NCBI GenBank assembly: GCA_046348855.1
Contig: JAXMDK010000008.1
Location: 1-64,000, forward strand
DNA: 64,000 nt
Reading direction: 5' to 3'
Origin: TMP-24 sp046348855
GTDB taxonomy: Bacteria; Pseudomonadota; Alphaproteobacteria; Rhodobacterales; Rhodobacteraceae
The position numbers were made by a program, and so were the translations under genes. This document shows, in pieces, positions 27,814 through 35,283 of this stretch (positions are counted from its first letter, which is position 1; the number at the start of each line of letters is the position of its first letter). The notes under the pieces are model-generated. The model had not been told where the DNA came from. It worked only from the letters and a program-made list of their open reading frames with translations, and did not search any database.

Positions 27814-28167
27814 ATGCTGAAAGGATTGGGCGGCCTCGGCGGCCTGGGCGACATGGCCAAGATGATGAAGGCCGCCCAGGAGATGCAGGGCAAGATCGCC
27901 GAACTGCAGGACAGCTTCGCCCAGATGAACGTGGTCGGCGAAAGCGGCGCCGGGCTGGTGACGGCGACCTGCTCGGTCAAGGGCGAGTTGAAGGCGCTCG
28001 ACATCAACCCGACGATCTTCGACCCGACCCAGAAGGAAGTGGTCGAGGACCTGATCCTTGCCGCGATCAAGGACGCCCAGAAAAAGGCCGCCGACCGGGC
28101 GCAGGCGGAAATGAAGCGGCTGACCGAAAGCCTTGGCCTGCCGGCGGATCTGAAGCTGCCGTTCTGA
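27814..28167 (+). CDS. YbaB/EbfC family nucleoid-associated protein
   Basis: A 117-residue DNA-binding dimer of the YbaB/EbfC family. An N-terminal glycine-rich start is followed by helix MAKMMKAAQEMQGKIAELQDSFAQM, then the strand SGAGLVTATCSVKGELKALDINPTIF, and C-terminal helices. It starts 12 bases after dnaX with AGGAGA as ribosome-binding site, so it is co-transcribed with dnaX. In most proteobacteria recR follows directly. Here a TPR-protein gene intervenes. Confidence 0.95.
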   Translation: MLKGLGGLGGLGDMAKMMKAAQEMQGKIAELQDSFAQMNVVGESGAGLVTATCSVKGELKALDINPTIFDPTQKEVVEDLILAAIKDAQKKAADRAQAEMKRLTESLGLPADLKLPF

Positions 28168-28306
28168 CTGGCGTTCAGGGTGGGTGCGGTTCCTTGCCGC
28201 CGAACTGAGCAGCGTTCACCCCGACCAACTTCCCCTCGCGCGACGCTTGCCAATTCGGCGGGCTTTCGCCAGCCTGGGGCTCGACAACATGCTTCCAGGG
28301 AGCGTC

Positions 28307-28894
28307 ATGCGGATTCACATCCTTGCTGCGGCCCTCGTGGGAATTTTTCTGCTCGGGGCTACAGCCAACGCCAGGGTCATTCCCCTTTGGGAGGGGCTGA
28401 CCAAGACGCCCGACATGTTGGCGGCCGATCAGGCGTTTCTTGCTGCTGTCAAGGAGGCCACCGGCGGCGACATGGCTGCGGGCTATCAACGAATCGTGCG
28501 GAAAGGGTGGGATGCATTCCTTGCAGGGGACCAGGAAACGGCCATCAAACGTTTCAATCAGGCAACCCTGATAGATCCAGATCGCGGCGAAGCCTACTGG
28601 GGGTTCGCACTTGCAACGCATCTGCGCGGCGATAGCCTGGCGGTTGCGGAACGCTGGTTTCTGGAGGCTGAAAAACGCATCCCGGAGGAGCCAGCGCTCT
28701 TGGCGGATCACGCGCGCATTCTGGAGGAGAGCGGAGAACTCCTGCGCGCAAGAGCGATGTTCGAGCATGTCATCGCCCTGGCGCCGACAATGCCCGTCGG
28801 CCATATCGGTCTCTCGGACGTCCTTGATCAACTCGGCGACAGCGCAGGATCGCGCAAGGAGGCCGAGGAAGCCGAGCGTCTGTTGGCTCAGTGA
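28307..28894 (+). CDS. Exported TPR-repeat protein
   Basis: A 195-residue protein. Residues 1-24 look like a cleavable signal peptide (hydrophobic core ILAAALVGIFLLGA, then ATANA). The mature part contains helix pairs of tetratricopeptide type: GWDAFLAGDQETAIKRFNQATLIDPDRGEAYWGFA, then two further pairs ending in VIALAPTMPVGHIGLSDVLDQLGD. It is probably a periplasmic protein-protein adaptor with unknown partners. AGGGAG precedes the ATG. It interrupts the usual ybaB-recR pair and is slightly less GC-rich than its neighbours, suggesting a later insertion. Confidence 0.75.
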   Translation: MRIHILAAALVGIFLLGATANARVIPLWEGLTKTPDMLAADQAFLAAVKEATGGDMAAGYQRIVRKGWDAFLAGDQETAIKRFNQATLIDPDRGEAYWGFALATHLRGDSLAVAERWFLEAEKRIPEEPALLADHARILEESGELLRARAMFEHVIALAPTMPVGHIGLSDVLDQLGDSAGSRKEAEEAERLLAQ

Positions 28895-29004
28895 CGTCGT
28901 GAATTTGCACAGGGCCGATATCTGCCACTGCTGCTGCCGGAGACTGCCCTTGCCGGAGCGAGCGCTACCAGTCATAGACTTGGACCCGAAGACCCGGAGA
29001 GACA

Positions 29005-29583
29005 ATGTCAGACGCCACCCGCGACATCGAAGCGCTGATCGAGCTGATGGCCCGCCTGCCGGGTCTCGGGCCGCGGTCGGCGCGGCGGGCGGTGCTGCAT
29101 CTCATCAAGAAGCGCGGGCAGGTGATGGCGCCCTTGGCCGCGGCGATGGCCGGGGTGGCGGCCAGCGCGCGGGAATGTGCGGTCTGCGGCAATCTCGGCA
29201 CCTCGGACCTGTGCGACATCTGCGCCGACGAGCGCCGCAACACCGGCGAGATCTGCGTGGTCGAGGATGTGGCCGACCTGTGGGCGATGGAACGCGGCCA
29301 GGCCTACAAGGGCCGCTATCATGTGCTGGGCGGCACGCTGTCGGCACTGGATGCCGTCGGCCCCGAGGAGCTGGGCATTCCCCGCCTGGCCCGCCGGGTG
29401 GCCGAGGAAGCCACGCGCGAGGTGATCCTGGCGCTGAACGCCACCGTCGACGGCCAGACCACCGCCCATTACATCGCCGACGCGCTGGAAGGCACGGGCG
29501 TTCAGGTCACGACGCTGGCGCGCGGCGTTCCGGTCGGGGGGAGCTCGACTATCTGGACGACGGCACGATCCAGGCGGCGCTGA
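29005..29583 (+). CDS. recR: Recombination protein RecR with apparent 3' frameshift
   Basis: RecFOR-pathway DNA repair protein. Residues 1-175 are canonical: RLPGLGPRSARRAVLHLI (helix-hairpin-helix), the zinc-finger cysteines ECAVCGNLGTSDLCDIC, and the Toprim segment ICVVEDVADLWAMERG. After GVPVGG the frame turns to SSTIWTTARSRRR. The expected ending ELDYLDDGTIQAAL is encoded in the next frame immediately after a run of six G at 29536-29541. One base appears to be missing there. No stop follows soon in the restored frame, so a second change is also needed. GGAGAGACA precedes the ATG. Confidence 0.9.
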   Translation: MSDATRDIEALIELMARLPGLGPRSARRAVLHLIKKRGQVMAPLAAAMAGVAASARECAVCGNLGTSDLCDICADERRNTGEICVVEDVADLWAMERGQAYKGRYHVLGGTLSALDAVGPEELGIPRLARRVAEEATREVILALNATVDGQTTAHYIADALEGTGVQVTTLARGVPVGGSSTIWTTARSRRR

Positions 29584-29616
29584 GGCGCGGCGGCAGTTCT
29601 GAAGTCGGGAGGTTCC

Positions 29617-30075
29617 ATGAAGCGTATTCTGATTGCCCTTTGCACCGCGACCGCGACGCAGGCCGTCGCGGCCGGAGGCATCGATTTTTCCGCGCTTCCC
29701 GTGGGTTGCAGCTGGCGCGGCGAATTTTCCGATCGGTCGCCGGAAGTCGAGACATTTCTGGGCAGGGTCCGGGGTCACTACCGGACAGAGGCCCGCGATG
29801 CCGCCAGCGGCCGCCGGATCAGTGCCATCGACTATGACGATCAGGGCCTGATGATTCGCCGCACCTGGGCCGATGGCCGCTGGGAAACCTTCGAGCCGCA
29901 CAGTTGCTTCGCGGTTCCCGGGTCCTGCAGCTTTACCTATCGCAACGGCAAGGGCGACAATCTGGTCATCGACAGCACCGTGGCCCGCAGCGGCAAGAGC
30001 TTCACCAGCCGTGCTGCCGCGGCGGCGCGGCCTATCCCACCGAAACTTTCCGGCTTGGCCTCTTCGGGCTGGTGA
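29617..30075 (+). CDS. Exported hypothetical protein, likely frameshifted near its 3' end
   Basis: A 152-residue product with signal peptide MKRILIALCTATATQAVAA, then CSWRGEFSDRS and CFAVPGSCSFTYRNG. These look like a small periplasmic beta-rich protein of unknown role seen, from memory, in Rhodobacteraceae. The last 20 residues (RPIPPKLSGLASSGW) are compositionally poor. From about 30025 the adjacent frame reads AAYPTETFRLGLFGLVIP and continues to a TAG at 30144-30146, a more protein-like ending. One base seems missing in the GCGGCGGCGCGG stretch near 30015-30030. GGGAGG precedes the ATG. Confidence 0.6.
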   Translation: MKRILIALCTATATQAVAAGGIDFSALPVGCSWRGEFSDRSPEVETFLGRVRGHYRTEARDAASGRRISAIDYDDQGLMIRRTWADGRWETFEPHSCFAVPGSCSFTYRNGKGDNLVIDSTVARSGKSFTSRAAAAARPIPPKLSGLASSGW

Positions 30076-30146
30076 TTCCTCGCAGTCGTCCAAGTTATTC
30101 GACCCGCATCACCAAGCTCACGGGCTGCGGCGCGCCGGCTAGCTAG

Positions 30147-30528
30147 AGCCGGATCACATCAATTCGAAAGCATCGCAGGTAGGTCTTCACCGTGCCTGGA
30201 CCGATCAGGACGCGCCGGTGGCGCGTCAGGCCCGGTCCGTTGGCCCTGACGCGAGGAAGGGCCAACGGGGGTGCCGCAATCCCGAACCTCTGGGCACGGA
30301 CGGCGCCCGCCCCGGTGGGGGTGAAGCCCCCGCCGCCCGGGAGGTGGGGGCTGGCCGTGCGCCGGGCGCACGGCCGGGGCAGGTGGAACCCGGGCGCGGC
30401 GCGCGAGGCGATGGCCTCGCGCTCATTCGCCGTTGCAGATCCTGATTGAGGCGATTTCTGCCCCAGCGTGCCCCAACGGTCACGCCCGACCCAACAAAAA
30501 CCCCGGCGCGGGGCCGGGGTTCTGGCGG
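30147..30528. repeat. Gene-free stretch with a dense cluster of hairpins
   Basis: No credible gene. Between 30209 and 30422 lie four strong perfect inverted repeats: 30209-30227 (8 bp, 3-base loop), 30237-30268 (10 bp, 12-base loop), 30353-30375 (10 bp, 3-base loop) and 30401-30422 (9 bp, 4-base loop). Weaker hairpins lie at 30271-30297 and 30317-30331. The bases downstream to 30495 show nothing else, apart from the trcR terminator at the right edge. Open frames here merely cross palindromes. The cluster could encode a structured RNA or be a palindromic intergenic repeat family. Confidence 0.6.
30496..30521 (-). terminator. Intrinsic terminator of trcR
   Basis: On the minus strand AACCCCGGC (from 30521) pairs with the GCCGGGGTT half ending near 30499 around a short GC loop, then runs into a T tract (30500-30496). 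It lies a few bases after the trcR stop at 30529. Confidence 0.8.
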
Positions 30529-31284
30529 TCAGTGGTGATTGTCCTCGTCATCCTCGTCGTCGGCATCCGGCAGGTTGAAGAAACTGTCGGCGTTCGAGAA
30601 GTCCTGCGGCGATTTTTCCTCGTCCTCGCGGTTCTCGGGCGTGAAGCGCGCCAGCCCGTCGAGGCCGGTTCCCTGCCGCGGCTCGGACGACATGCCGAGC
30701 GACTGTTCGGTCGACACCAGCTTGCGCCGCTCGTCGTCGTTCATCACCCCGCCTTCGCTGGCCTTCTTGCGCACCGCCTTCTGCACGGCCGCGTCCAGCT
30801 CCGACTGCTTGCACAGGCCCAGCGCCACCGGATCGACCGGGGTGATGTTGCCGATGTTCCAGTGGGTGCGTTCGCGGATCGCGGCGATGGTGGGCTTGGT
30901 GGTGCCGACCAGCTTGCCGATCTGCGCGTCGGCCAGTTCGGGGTGGAACTTCACCAGCCACAGGATCGCCGCCGGCCGGTCTTGGCGCTTGGACAAGGGC
31001 GTATAGCGCGGGCCGCGGCGCTTTTCCTCGCCCAGGGCGGCGGCGTTGAACTTCAGCTTCAGCTTGTGCAGCGGGTCCTTCTGGCCCTTTTCGATCTCGC
31101 TTGCGTCGAGCTGGTTGTTGGCGATCGGGTCGAAGCCCTTCACCCCCTGCGCGACGTCGCCGTCGGCGATGCCCTGCACCTCAAGCTCGTGCATCCCGCA
31201 GAAGTCGGCGATCTGCCTGAAGCTCAGCGTCGTATTGTCCACCAGCCACACGGCGGTCGCCTTGGCCATCAGCGGTTTGGTCAT
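30529..31284 (-). CDS. trcR: DUF1013 / TrcR-type cell-cycle transcriptional regulator
   Basis: A 251-residue protein matching the alphaproteobacterial DUF1013 family (TrcR, described as a cell-cycle transcription factor). Landmarks are PLMAKATAVWLVDNTTLSF, IADFCGMHELEVQGIADG, KGFDPIANNQLD, GPRYTPLSKRQDRPAAILWL and IGKLVGTTKPTIAAIRERTHW. The first and third contain helix-turn-helix-like segments. The tail is highly acidic, ending in Asp/Glu repeats and HH. ATG 31284 has AAGGAGTGATCC upstream; an ATG at 31302 overlaps that site and is rejected. It is divergent from the RNase T2 gene. Confidence 0.92.
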   Translation of the reverse strand: MTKPLMAKATAVWLVDNTTLSFRQIADFCGMHELEVQGIADGDVAQGVKGFDPIANNQLDASEIEKGQKDPLHKLKLKFNAAALGEEKRRGPRYTPLSKRQDRPAAILWLVKFHPELADAQIGKLVGTTKPTIAAIRERTHWNIGNITPVDPVALGLCKQSELDAAVQKAVRKKASEGGVMNDDERRKLVSTEQSLGMSSEPRQGTGLDGLARFTPENREDEEKSPQDFSNADSFFNLPDADDEDDEDNHH

Positions 31285-31328
31285 CGGATCACTCCTTCGC
31301 ATTGCCCCGTCCAGGGGCCGGACAAATC

Positions 31329-31345
31329 TTTCCCGTGCCGGGAAA
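31329..31345. promoter_or_regulatory. Palindrome in the trcR / RNase T2 divergent promoter
   Basis: TTTCCCG-TGC-CGGGAAA is a perfect 7-bp inverted repeat with a 3-base centre, 45 bases upstream of the trcR start and about 90 bases upstream of the RNase T2 start. It is suitable for a dimeric repressor or activator. No regulator can be assigned. Confidence 0.35.
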
Positions 31346-31432
31346 ACGGCTGCGGTCTTTCGGCCGCCTTTCCACGTTTTCGGGGAAGTTGGCGCGCTAT
31401 ATAGTCGCCCTGCCCGTCCAAGGAAAGAGAAA

Positions 31433-32065
31433 ATGCGTTTCCTGCCCGTTCTGCTCTGCCTGCTGTGCGCCTGCCCCGCCGCCGGACGCGGCCGGGCCGG
31501 GTCGTTCGATTATTACGTCCTGTCGCTGGGCTGGCAGCCCAGCTGGTGCGCGCTGACCGGGGATGCCCGGCACGATCCGCAATGCGACGCCGGAGAGGAC
31601 CGGGGCTTCATCCTGCACGGGCTCTGGCCGCAGTATGAAAGCGGCTGGCCCAGCGACTGCCAGACCGCCGAGCGCCCCCCCTCGCGCCGCGACACGGCGG
31701 CGATGGCCGACATCATGGGCTCGTCCGGGCTGGCCTGGCACGAATGGCAGAAGCACGGCAGTTGCAGCGGCCTGGGCGCTGCGGACTATTTCGCGCTGGC
31801 GCGGCGGGCTTACCGGAACACGCATGTCCCGGCCTATCTTTCGCCGCTGCACCGCGACCTGCAGGTGCCGCCCGATGTCGTGGAACAGGCCTTCATCGAA
31901 GCCAACCCCGACCTGCGGCCCGACGCGATAACCGTGACCTGCGAAAGCGGCCGGATCGGCGAGGTGCGCATCTGCCTGGACAAGGATCTTCAGCCGCGCG
32001 CCTGCGCTGCCGACACGGCCCGGGATTGCCCGCTGTCGTCGATGCTGATGGAACAGTCGCGCTGA
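31433..32065 (+). CDS. Secreted ribonuclease T2 family protein
   Basis: A 210-residue exported endoribonuclease that cuts RNA through 2',3'-cyclic phosphates. The signal peptide is MRFLPVLLCLLCACPAAG. Both catalytic segments are intact: CAS I FILHGLWPQYE and CAS II HEWQKHGSCSG. Several cysteines could form disulfides in the periplasm. Its cyclic-phosphate products are substrates for enzymes like the CpdB-like protein at 13.5 kb. The ATG at 31433 is preceded by AAGGAAAGAGA. Confidence 0.93.
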   Translation: MRFLPVLLCLLCACPAAGRGRAGSFDYYVLSLGWQPSWCALTGDARHDPQCDAGEDRGFILHGLWPQYESGWPSDCQTAERPPSRRDTAAMADIMGSSGLAWHEWQKHGSCSGLGAADYFALARRAYRNTHVPAYLSPLHRDLQVPPDVVEQAFIEANPDLRPDAITVTCESGRIGEVRICLDKDLQPRACAADTARDCPLSSMLMEQSR

Positions 32066-32087
32066 CCGCCGGGTGGCGCCGGCCGGT

Positions 32088-33077
32088 TCACCGCACCTTC
32101 AGCACGATCTTGCCGACATGATCCGCGCCCTCGATCCGGCGGTGCGCCGCGGCGGCGTTGGCGAGCGGGAACTCCGAATCCATCACCGGCGCGACGCGGC
32201 CCGCCGCCAGCAGCGGCCAGACCTGATCGCGCAGCCCGTCGGCGATCCGCGCCTTGGCGGCGTCGGATTGCGGGCGCAGGGTCGAGCCGGTGATCGTCAG
32301 CCGCCGCATCATCACCTGGGCAAAGTTCAGTTCGACCTTCGGCCCCTGCAGGAAGGCGATCTGCACCAGCCGCCCGTCGTCGGCCAGGGCCTGCACGTTG
32401 CGCGGCAGATAGTCCCCGCCGACCATGTCGAGGATCACGTCGGCGCCGCCTTCGGCCTTCAGCACGTCGACGAAATCCTCGGTGCGGTAGTTGATCGCCC
32501 GCTCGGCGCCCAGATCGCGGCAGACGGCGCATTTCTCGTCCGACCCGGCGGTGGCAAAGACCCTTGCGCCGAAGGCCCGCGCCAGCTGGATCGCGGTCGT
32601 GCCGATCCCCGACGTGCCGCCGTGAACCAGAAAGCGTTCGCCGGCCCGCAGTCCGCCGCGCAGGAACACGTTGGTCCAGACGGTGAAGAAGGTTTCGGGC
32701 AGGCAGGCGGCCTCGCGCAGACCAAGGCCCTTCGGCACCGGCAGCGCATGGGCGGCGGGCGTGACCACATATTCGGCATAGCCCCCGCCCGGCAAAAGCG
32801 CGCAGCATTCGTCGCCGACCTGCCAGCCGCCGACCCCGGAGCCCACGGCCACCACGCGCCCGGCGGCCTCGAGCCCCGGCAGGGGCGAGGCCGAGGGCGG
32901 CGGCGCATAGGCCCCGGCGCGTTGCAGCGCGTCGGGCCGGTTCACGCCCGCCCACGCGACCTCGATCAGGATCTGTCCGGCCGCCGGCTGCGGCACCGGC
33001 CGTTCGCACAGAGCCAGAACCTCGGGGCCGCCGGGCCGGGTGATTTCCACGGCGCGCATCGTCGCGGGCAGGGTCAT
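32088..33077 (-). CDS. NAD(P)H quinone oxidoreductase (PIG3-type, zinc-independent MDR)
   Basis: A 329-residue medium-chain dehydrogenase/reductase. It opens MRAVEITRPGGPEVLAL, has the quinone-reductase region WAGVNRPDALQRAG and PGLEAAGRVVAVG, and the Rossmann fold LVHGGTSGIGTTAIQLARAFGARV. Zinc-ligand cysteines of alcohol dehydrogenases are not conserved. It resembles the PIG3 family of NADPH quinone reductases. It starts 2 bases after the stop of the COQ9 gene on the same strand, so the two are co-transcribed and a quinone-related role is reasonable. Confidence 0.9.
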   Translation of the reverse strand: MTLPATMRAVEITRPGGPEVLALCERPVPQPAAGQILIEVAWAGVNRPDALQRAGAYAPPPSASPLPGLEAAGRVVAVGSGVGGWQVGDECCALLPGGGYAEYVVTPAAHALPVPKGLGLREAACLPETFFTVWTNVFLRGGLRAGERFLVHGGTSGIGTTAIQLARAFGARVFATAGSDEKCAVCRDLGAERAINYRTEDFVDVLKAEGGADVILDMVGGDYLPRNVQALADDGRLVQIAFLQGPKVELNFAQVMMRRLTITGSTLRPQSDAAKARIADGLRDQVWPLLAAGRVAPVMDSEFPLANAAAAHRRIEGADHVGKIVLKVR

Positions 33078-33079
33078 GT

Positions 33080-33766
33080 TCAGCCTTTCCGACCGGGCAG
33101 GTCCGAGGGGATGGGCGCGGGCGCACGCACCCGGTCGATGATCTTCAGCGGGCCGGCCAGCGCCTTGCCCAGACCCGAGGCGCGGAAGTCGGCCTTGGTC
33201 TTTTCAAAGCGCATCACATCCTCGATCCGCCGGTCGAGAAAGGCCCAGGTGGCTTCGTGGCCGGGGCTGTCGTCGCCAAGCCAGTAGAGGACCGTCGCCG
33301 AATAGACCGCCGACAGGGTCATGCGCTTGGTGTACCAGTTCAGGTCGGCCGAATTGTCGCCCAGCGCCCGCCAGATCGCGTCGGCCGTGCCCCAGACAAG
33401 CCCGCTGCCCGCCGCCATGTTGGCCGGCAGCGCAAAGAGCGCCGCGCCGCGCCGCACCGCGTCGCGGTCGGCATCCTGAAGCCGCAGCCGCACCGCCAGG
33501 GCGACCCGCTGGCTGAACCGCAGGCTGCCGAGGTCGGACGCCGCAAGCTGCGCCACCATCGCGCGGTCGCCGGCCCGGTGATAGTCGACCGCCAGGTCGA
33601 GGGCGCCGCGCGGGCAGAGGACGCGGGCCAGGTCGAGGGCGATCCCCGCATCGGCCGCGGCGGCGCGAAAAGTCGCCTCGGTCCAGCCGTCGAAGGCCAC
33701 ATGGGACAGGGCCGCCGCCAGGAGGCGGGCACGGTCGTCGGGTCCGGTGGCCTTGTCGGTGGTCAT
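33080..33766 (-). CDS. COQ9 family protein (ubiquinone biosynthesis)
   Basis: A 228-residue protein of the COQ9 family, a lipid-binding TetR-fold-derived factor that presents ubiquinone intermediates to hydroxylases. Recognisable parts are LLAAALSHVAFDGWTEATFRAAAADAG (helix-turn-helix-like start) and the C-terminal COQ9 block WYTKRMTLSAVYSATVLYWLGDDSPGHEATWAFLDRRIEDVMRFEK. It is the promoter-proximal gene of a two-gene operon with a quinone oxidoreductase, divergent from rpsU. The ubiE-ubiB pair at the right edge belongs to the same pathway. Confidence 0.9.
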   Translation of the reverse strand: MTTDKATGPDDRARLLAAALSHVAFDGWTEATFRAAAADAGIALDLARVLCPRGALDLAVDYHRAGDRAMVAQLAASDLGSLRFSQRVALAVRLRLQDADRDAVRRGAALFALPANMAAGSGLVWGTADAIWRALGDNSADLNWYTKRMTLSAVYSATVLYWLGDDSPGHEATWAFLDRRIEDVMRFEKTKADFRASGLGKALAGPLKIIDRVRAPAPIPSDLPGRKG

Positions 33767-33871
33767 GCCCCTTGATACCGCGCGCGGGCGGTGGACAAAA
33801 GCCCAAACCCCTGCTAAGGGGGCGCTTCCTGCGACTTTTGCAACTCTAACTTAGGAAGGTGGTGACACCAC

Positions 33872-34078
33872 ATGCAGGTCAGCGTTCGCGACAACAATGT
33901 CGAACAGGCTCTTCGTGCGCTCAAGAAGAAACTTCAGCGCGAAGGCGTTTTCCGCGAAATGAAGCTCAAGCAACATTTCGAGAAACCGTCCGTGAAGAAA
34001 GCCCGCGAGCAAGCCGAGGCCGTCCGCCGTGCCCGTAAACTGGCACGCAAGAAGGCCCAGCGCGAAGGCGCTCTCTGA
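33872..34078 (+). CDS. rpsU: 30S ribosomal protein S21
   Basis: A 68-residue basic small-subunit protein needed for initiation. MQVSVRDNNVEQALRALKKKLQREGVF and the C-terminal Arg/Lys-rich helix match S21. AAGGTGGTGA precedes the ATG. It is a single gene ended by an intrinsic terminator and flanked by divergent COQ9 and convergent DUF2182 genes. Confidence 0.97.
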   Translation: MQVSVRDNNVEQALRALKKKLQREGVFREMKLKQHFEKPSVKKAREQAEAVRRARKLARKKAQREGAL

Positions 34079-34127
34079 GCGTCCCGAAAGCTCGGAACGT
34101 TGGCGGGGGCAACCCCGCGCCACGATC

Positions 34128-34157
34128 AACCCCTGCGGCCCGGCCACAGGGGTTTTT
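34128..34157 (+). terminator. Intrinsic terminator of rpsU
   Basis: AACCCCTG (34128-34135) pairs with CAGGGGTT (34147-34154) around an 11-base loop and is followed by more T. It lies about 50 bases after the rpsU stop. Confidence 0.85.
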
Positions 34158-34177
34158 CGTTGCCTGAGGCCGCCGCC

Positions 34178-34993
34178 TCAGACCAGAAGCGTCGCCAGCG
34201 ACCAGACGCCGAGAATGCCGGCCGTCACCGCCAGCGTCCGCGGGCCGAAGGGCGCCAGACGCTCGATCAGGACCAGGCCGCCCAGCGCCGCGATCCAGAA
34301 CAGGTTCATCGCGCCGCCGACAAACAACAGCAGCATCAGCGCCCAGCAGCAGCCCAGGCATTCCGCACCATGCCGGAGCCCCATCCGCAAAGCACCCCAC
34401 CGGCCGGCCTGCCAGTGGCGCGACAGGAAGGCGACCGGCGCGCGGCAGGCCGCCAGGCAGGTGCGTTTCAGCGGCGACAATTGAAAGCCCGCGGCCAACG
34501 CCAGCAGGCCGGCGCTGAGCCAGCGGCTTTGCGACCACATCATCATCTGCGAAATCAGCCCCTCGGCCGCCAGGACGACCTGAAGCGCCGACGCCGCCAG
34601 CGAAAACCCCAGCCAGACCGCCAGATAACCGCCCAGCATCCAGGCCGCCGGCACCCGCCCGGCGGTGATCTGCCCCAGCCGCTGGCCGCGCCGGATGGTG
34701 CGCGCATAAAGCAGGATCAGGGGCGCCGACGCCGGCACCATCATCGCCGCCATCATCACCCACCACATGAGGGCGATCACGCCGAAACAGGTCCAGTCGA
34801 CCGCCGCGGGCGCATCCATCCCCGGCATGGTCATGACCGGCATCCGGTGCGGAAACAGGGCCGCGCGCGTCATGTCGGCGATGTTCATTCCCAGCCCGGC
34901 CCCGGCCAGCAGCCAAGCCCAGGCCGCAAGCGTCACGACCGCCACGGCAATGACTTCCAGCGCCTGTTCGCGCCGCACCAGGCGTTCGGTCAA
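34178..34993 (-). CDS. DUF2182 membrane protein
   Basis: A protein of about 271 residues with several membrane helices and the DUF2182 hallmarks: a Met-rich MWWVMMAAMMVPASAPLILLYA helix, LKRTCLAACRAPVAFL, and GLRHGAECLGCCWALMLLLFVGGAMN. The Met/Cys-rich segments suggest metal binding, but the function is not established. No ATG fits. TTG at 34993, five bases after AGGA, gives MTERLVRREQ and is my choice; GTG at 34996 or 35017 are alternatives. The upstream region is rich in palindromes. Confidence 0.8.
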   Translation of the reverse strand: MTERLVRREQALEVIAVAVVTLAAWAWLLAGAGLGMNIADMTRAALFPHRMPVMTMPGMDAPAAVDWTCFGVIALMWWVMMAAMMVPASAPLILLYARTIRRGQRLGQITAGRVPAAWMLGGYLAVWLGFSLAASALQVVLAAEGLISQMMMWSQSRWLSAGLLALAAGFQLSPLKRTCLAACRAPVAFLSRHWQAGRWGALRMGLRHGAECLGCCWALMLLLFVGGAMNLFWIAALGGLVLIERLAPFGPRTLAVTAGILGVWSLATLLV

Positions 34994-35058
34994 CACGTTC
35001 CTGTCGCCCGCCGTCACCGCGAAGCCACCCCGCGCTGCTGACGCCGGATTTCCCCCTC

Positions 35059-35142
35059 CACATGATCCATGTGCGCCCCCAACTGCGGCGCGACACCGCG
35101 ACTCGCGGTGTCGCGCAGGGGCCACATTATCACGAACCCGTG
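35059..35142. promoter_or_regulatory. Three nested palindromes in a divergent promoter region
   Basis: The 290-base gap between the DUF2182 and lytic transglycosylase genes holds CACATG-ATC-CATGTG (35059-35073), a perfect 13-bp inverted repeat with 3-base centre (GCGCGACACCGCG, act, its complement; 35088-35116), and TCACG-AACC-CGTGA (about 35129-35142). The first and third look like operator half-sites. The second is strong enough to be a terminator-like hairpin, though no T tract follows. Confidence 0.45.
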
Positions 35143-35283
35143 AGCACACATATGCCGAACCGGACCACCACCGTCGGCGGAATCCCGCCGCGATTCCGGC
35201 CCCGGCGCGGCAGAGGCTTTCCCGGAATTGTGCGCCTGACTAGAAAAGCGGCACCAAACAGGCAAAAAACCGAGGGACAGACG

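Noticed and set aside
30192..30483. Short open frames across the hairpin cluster
   Set aside because: They traverse palindromes on both strands and encode Arg/Gly/Pro-rich sequence, consistent with structure and not with coding.
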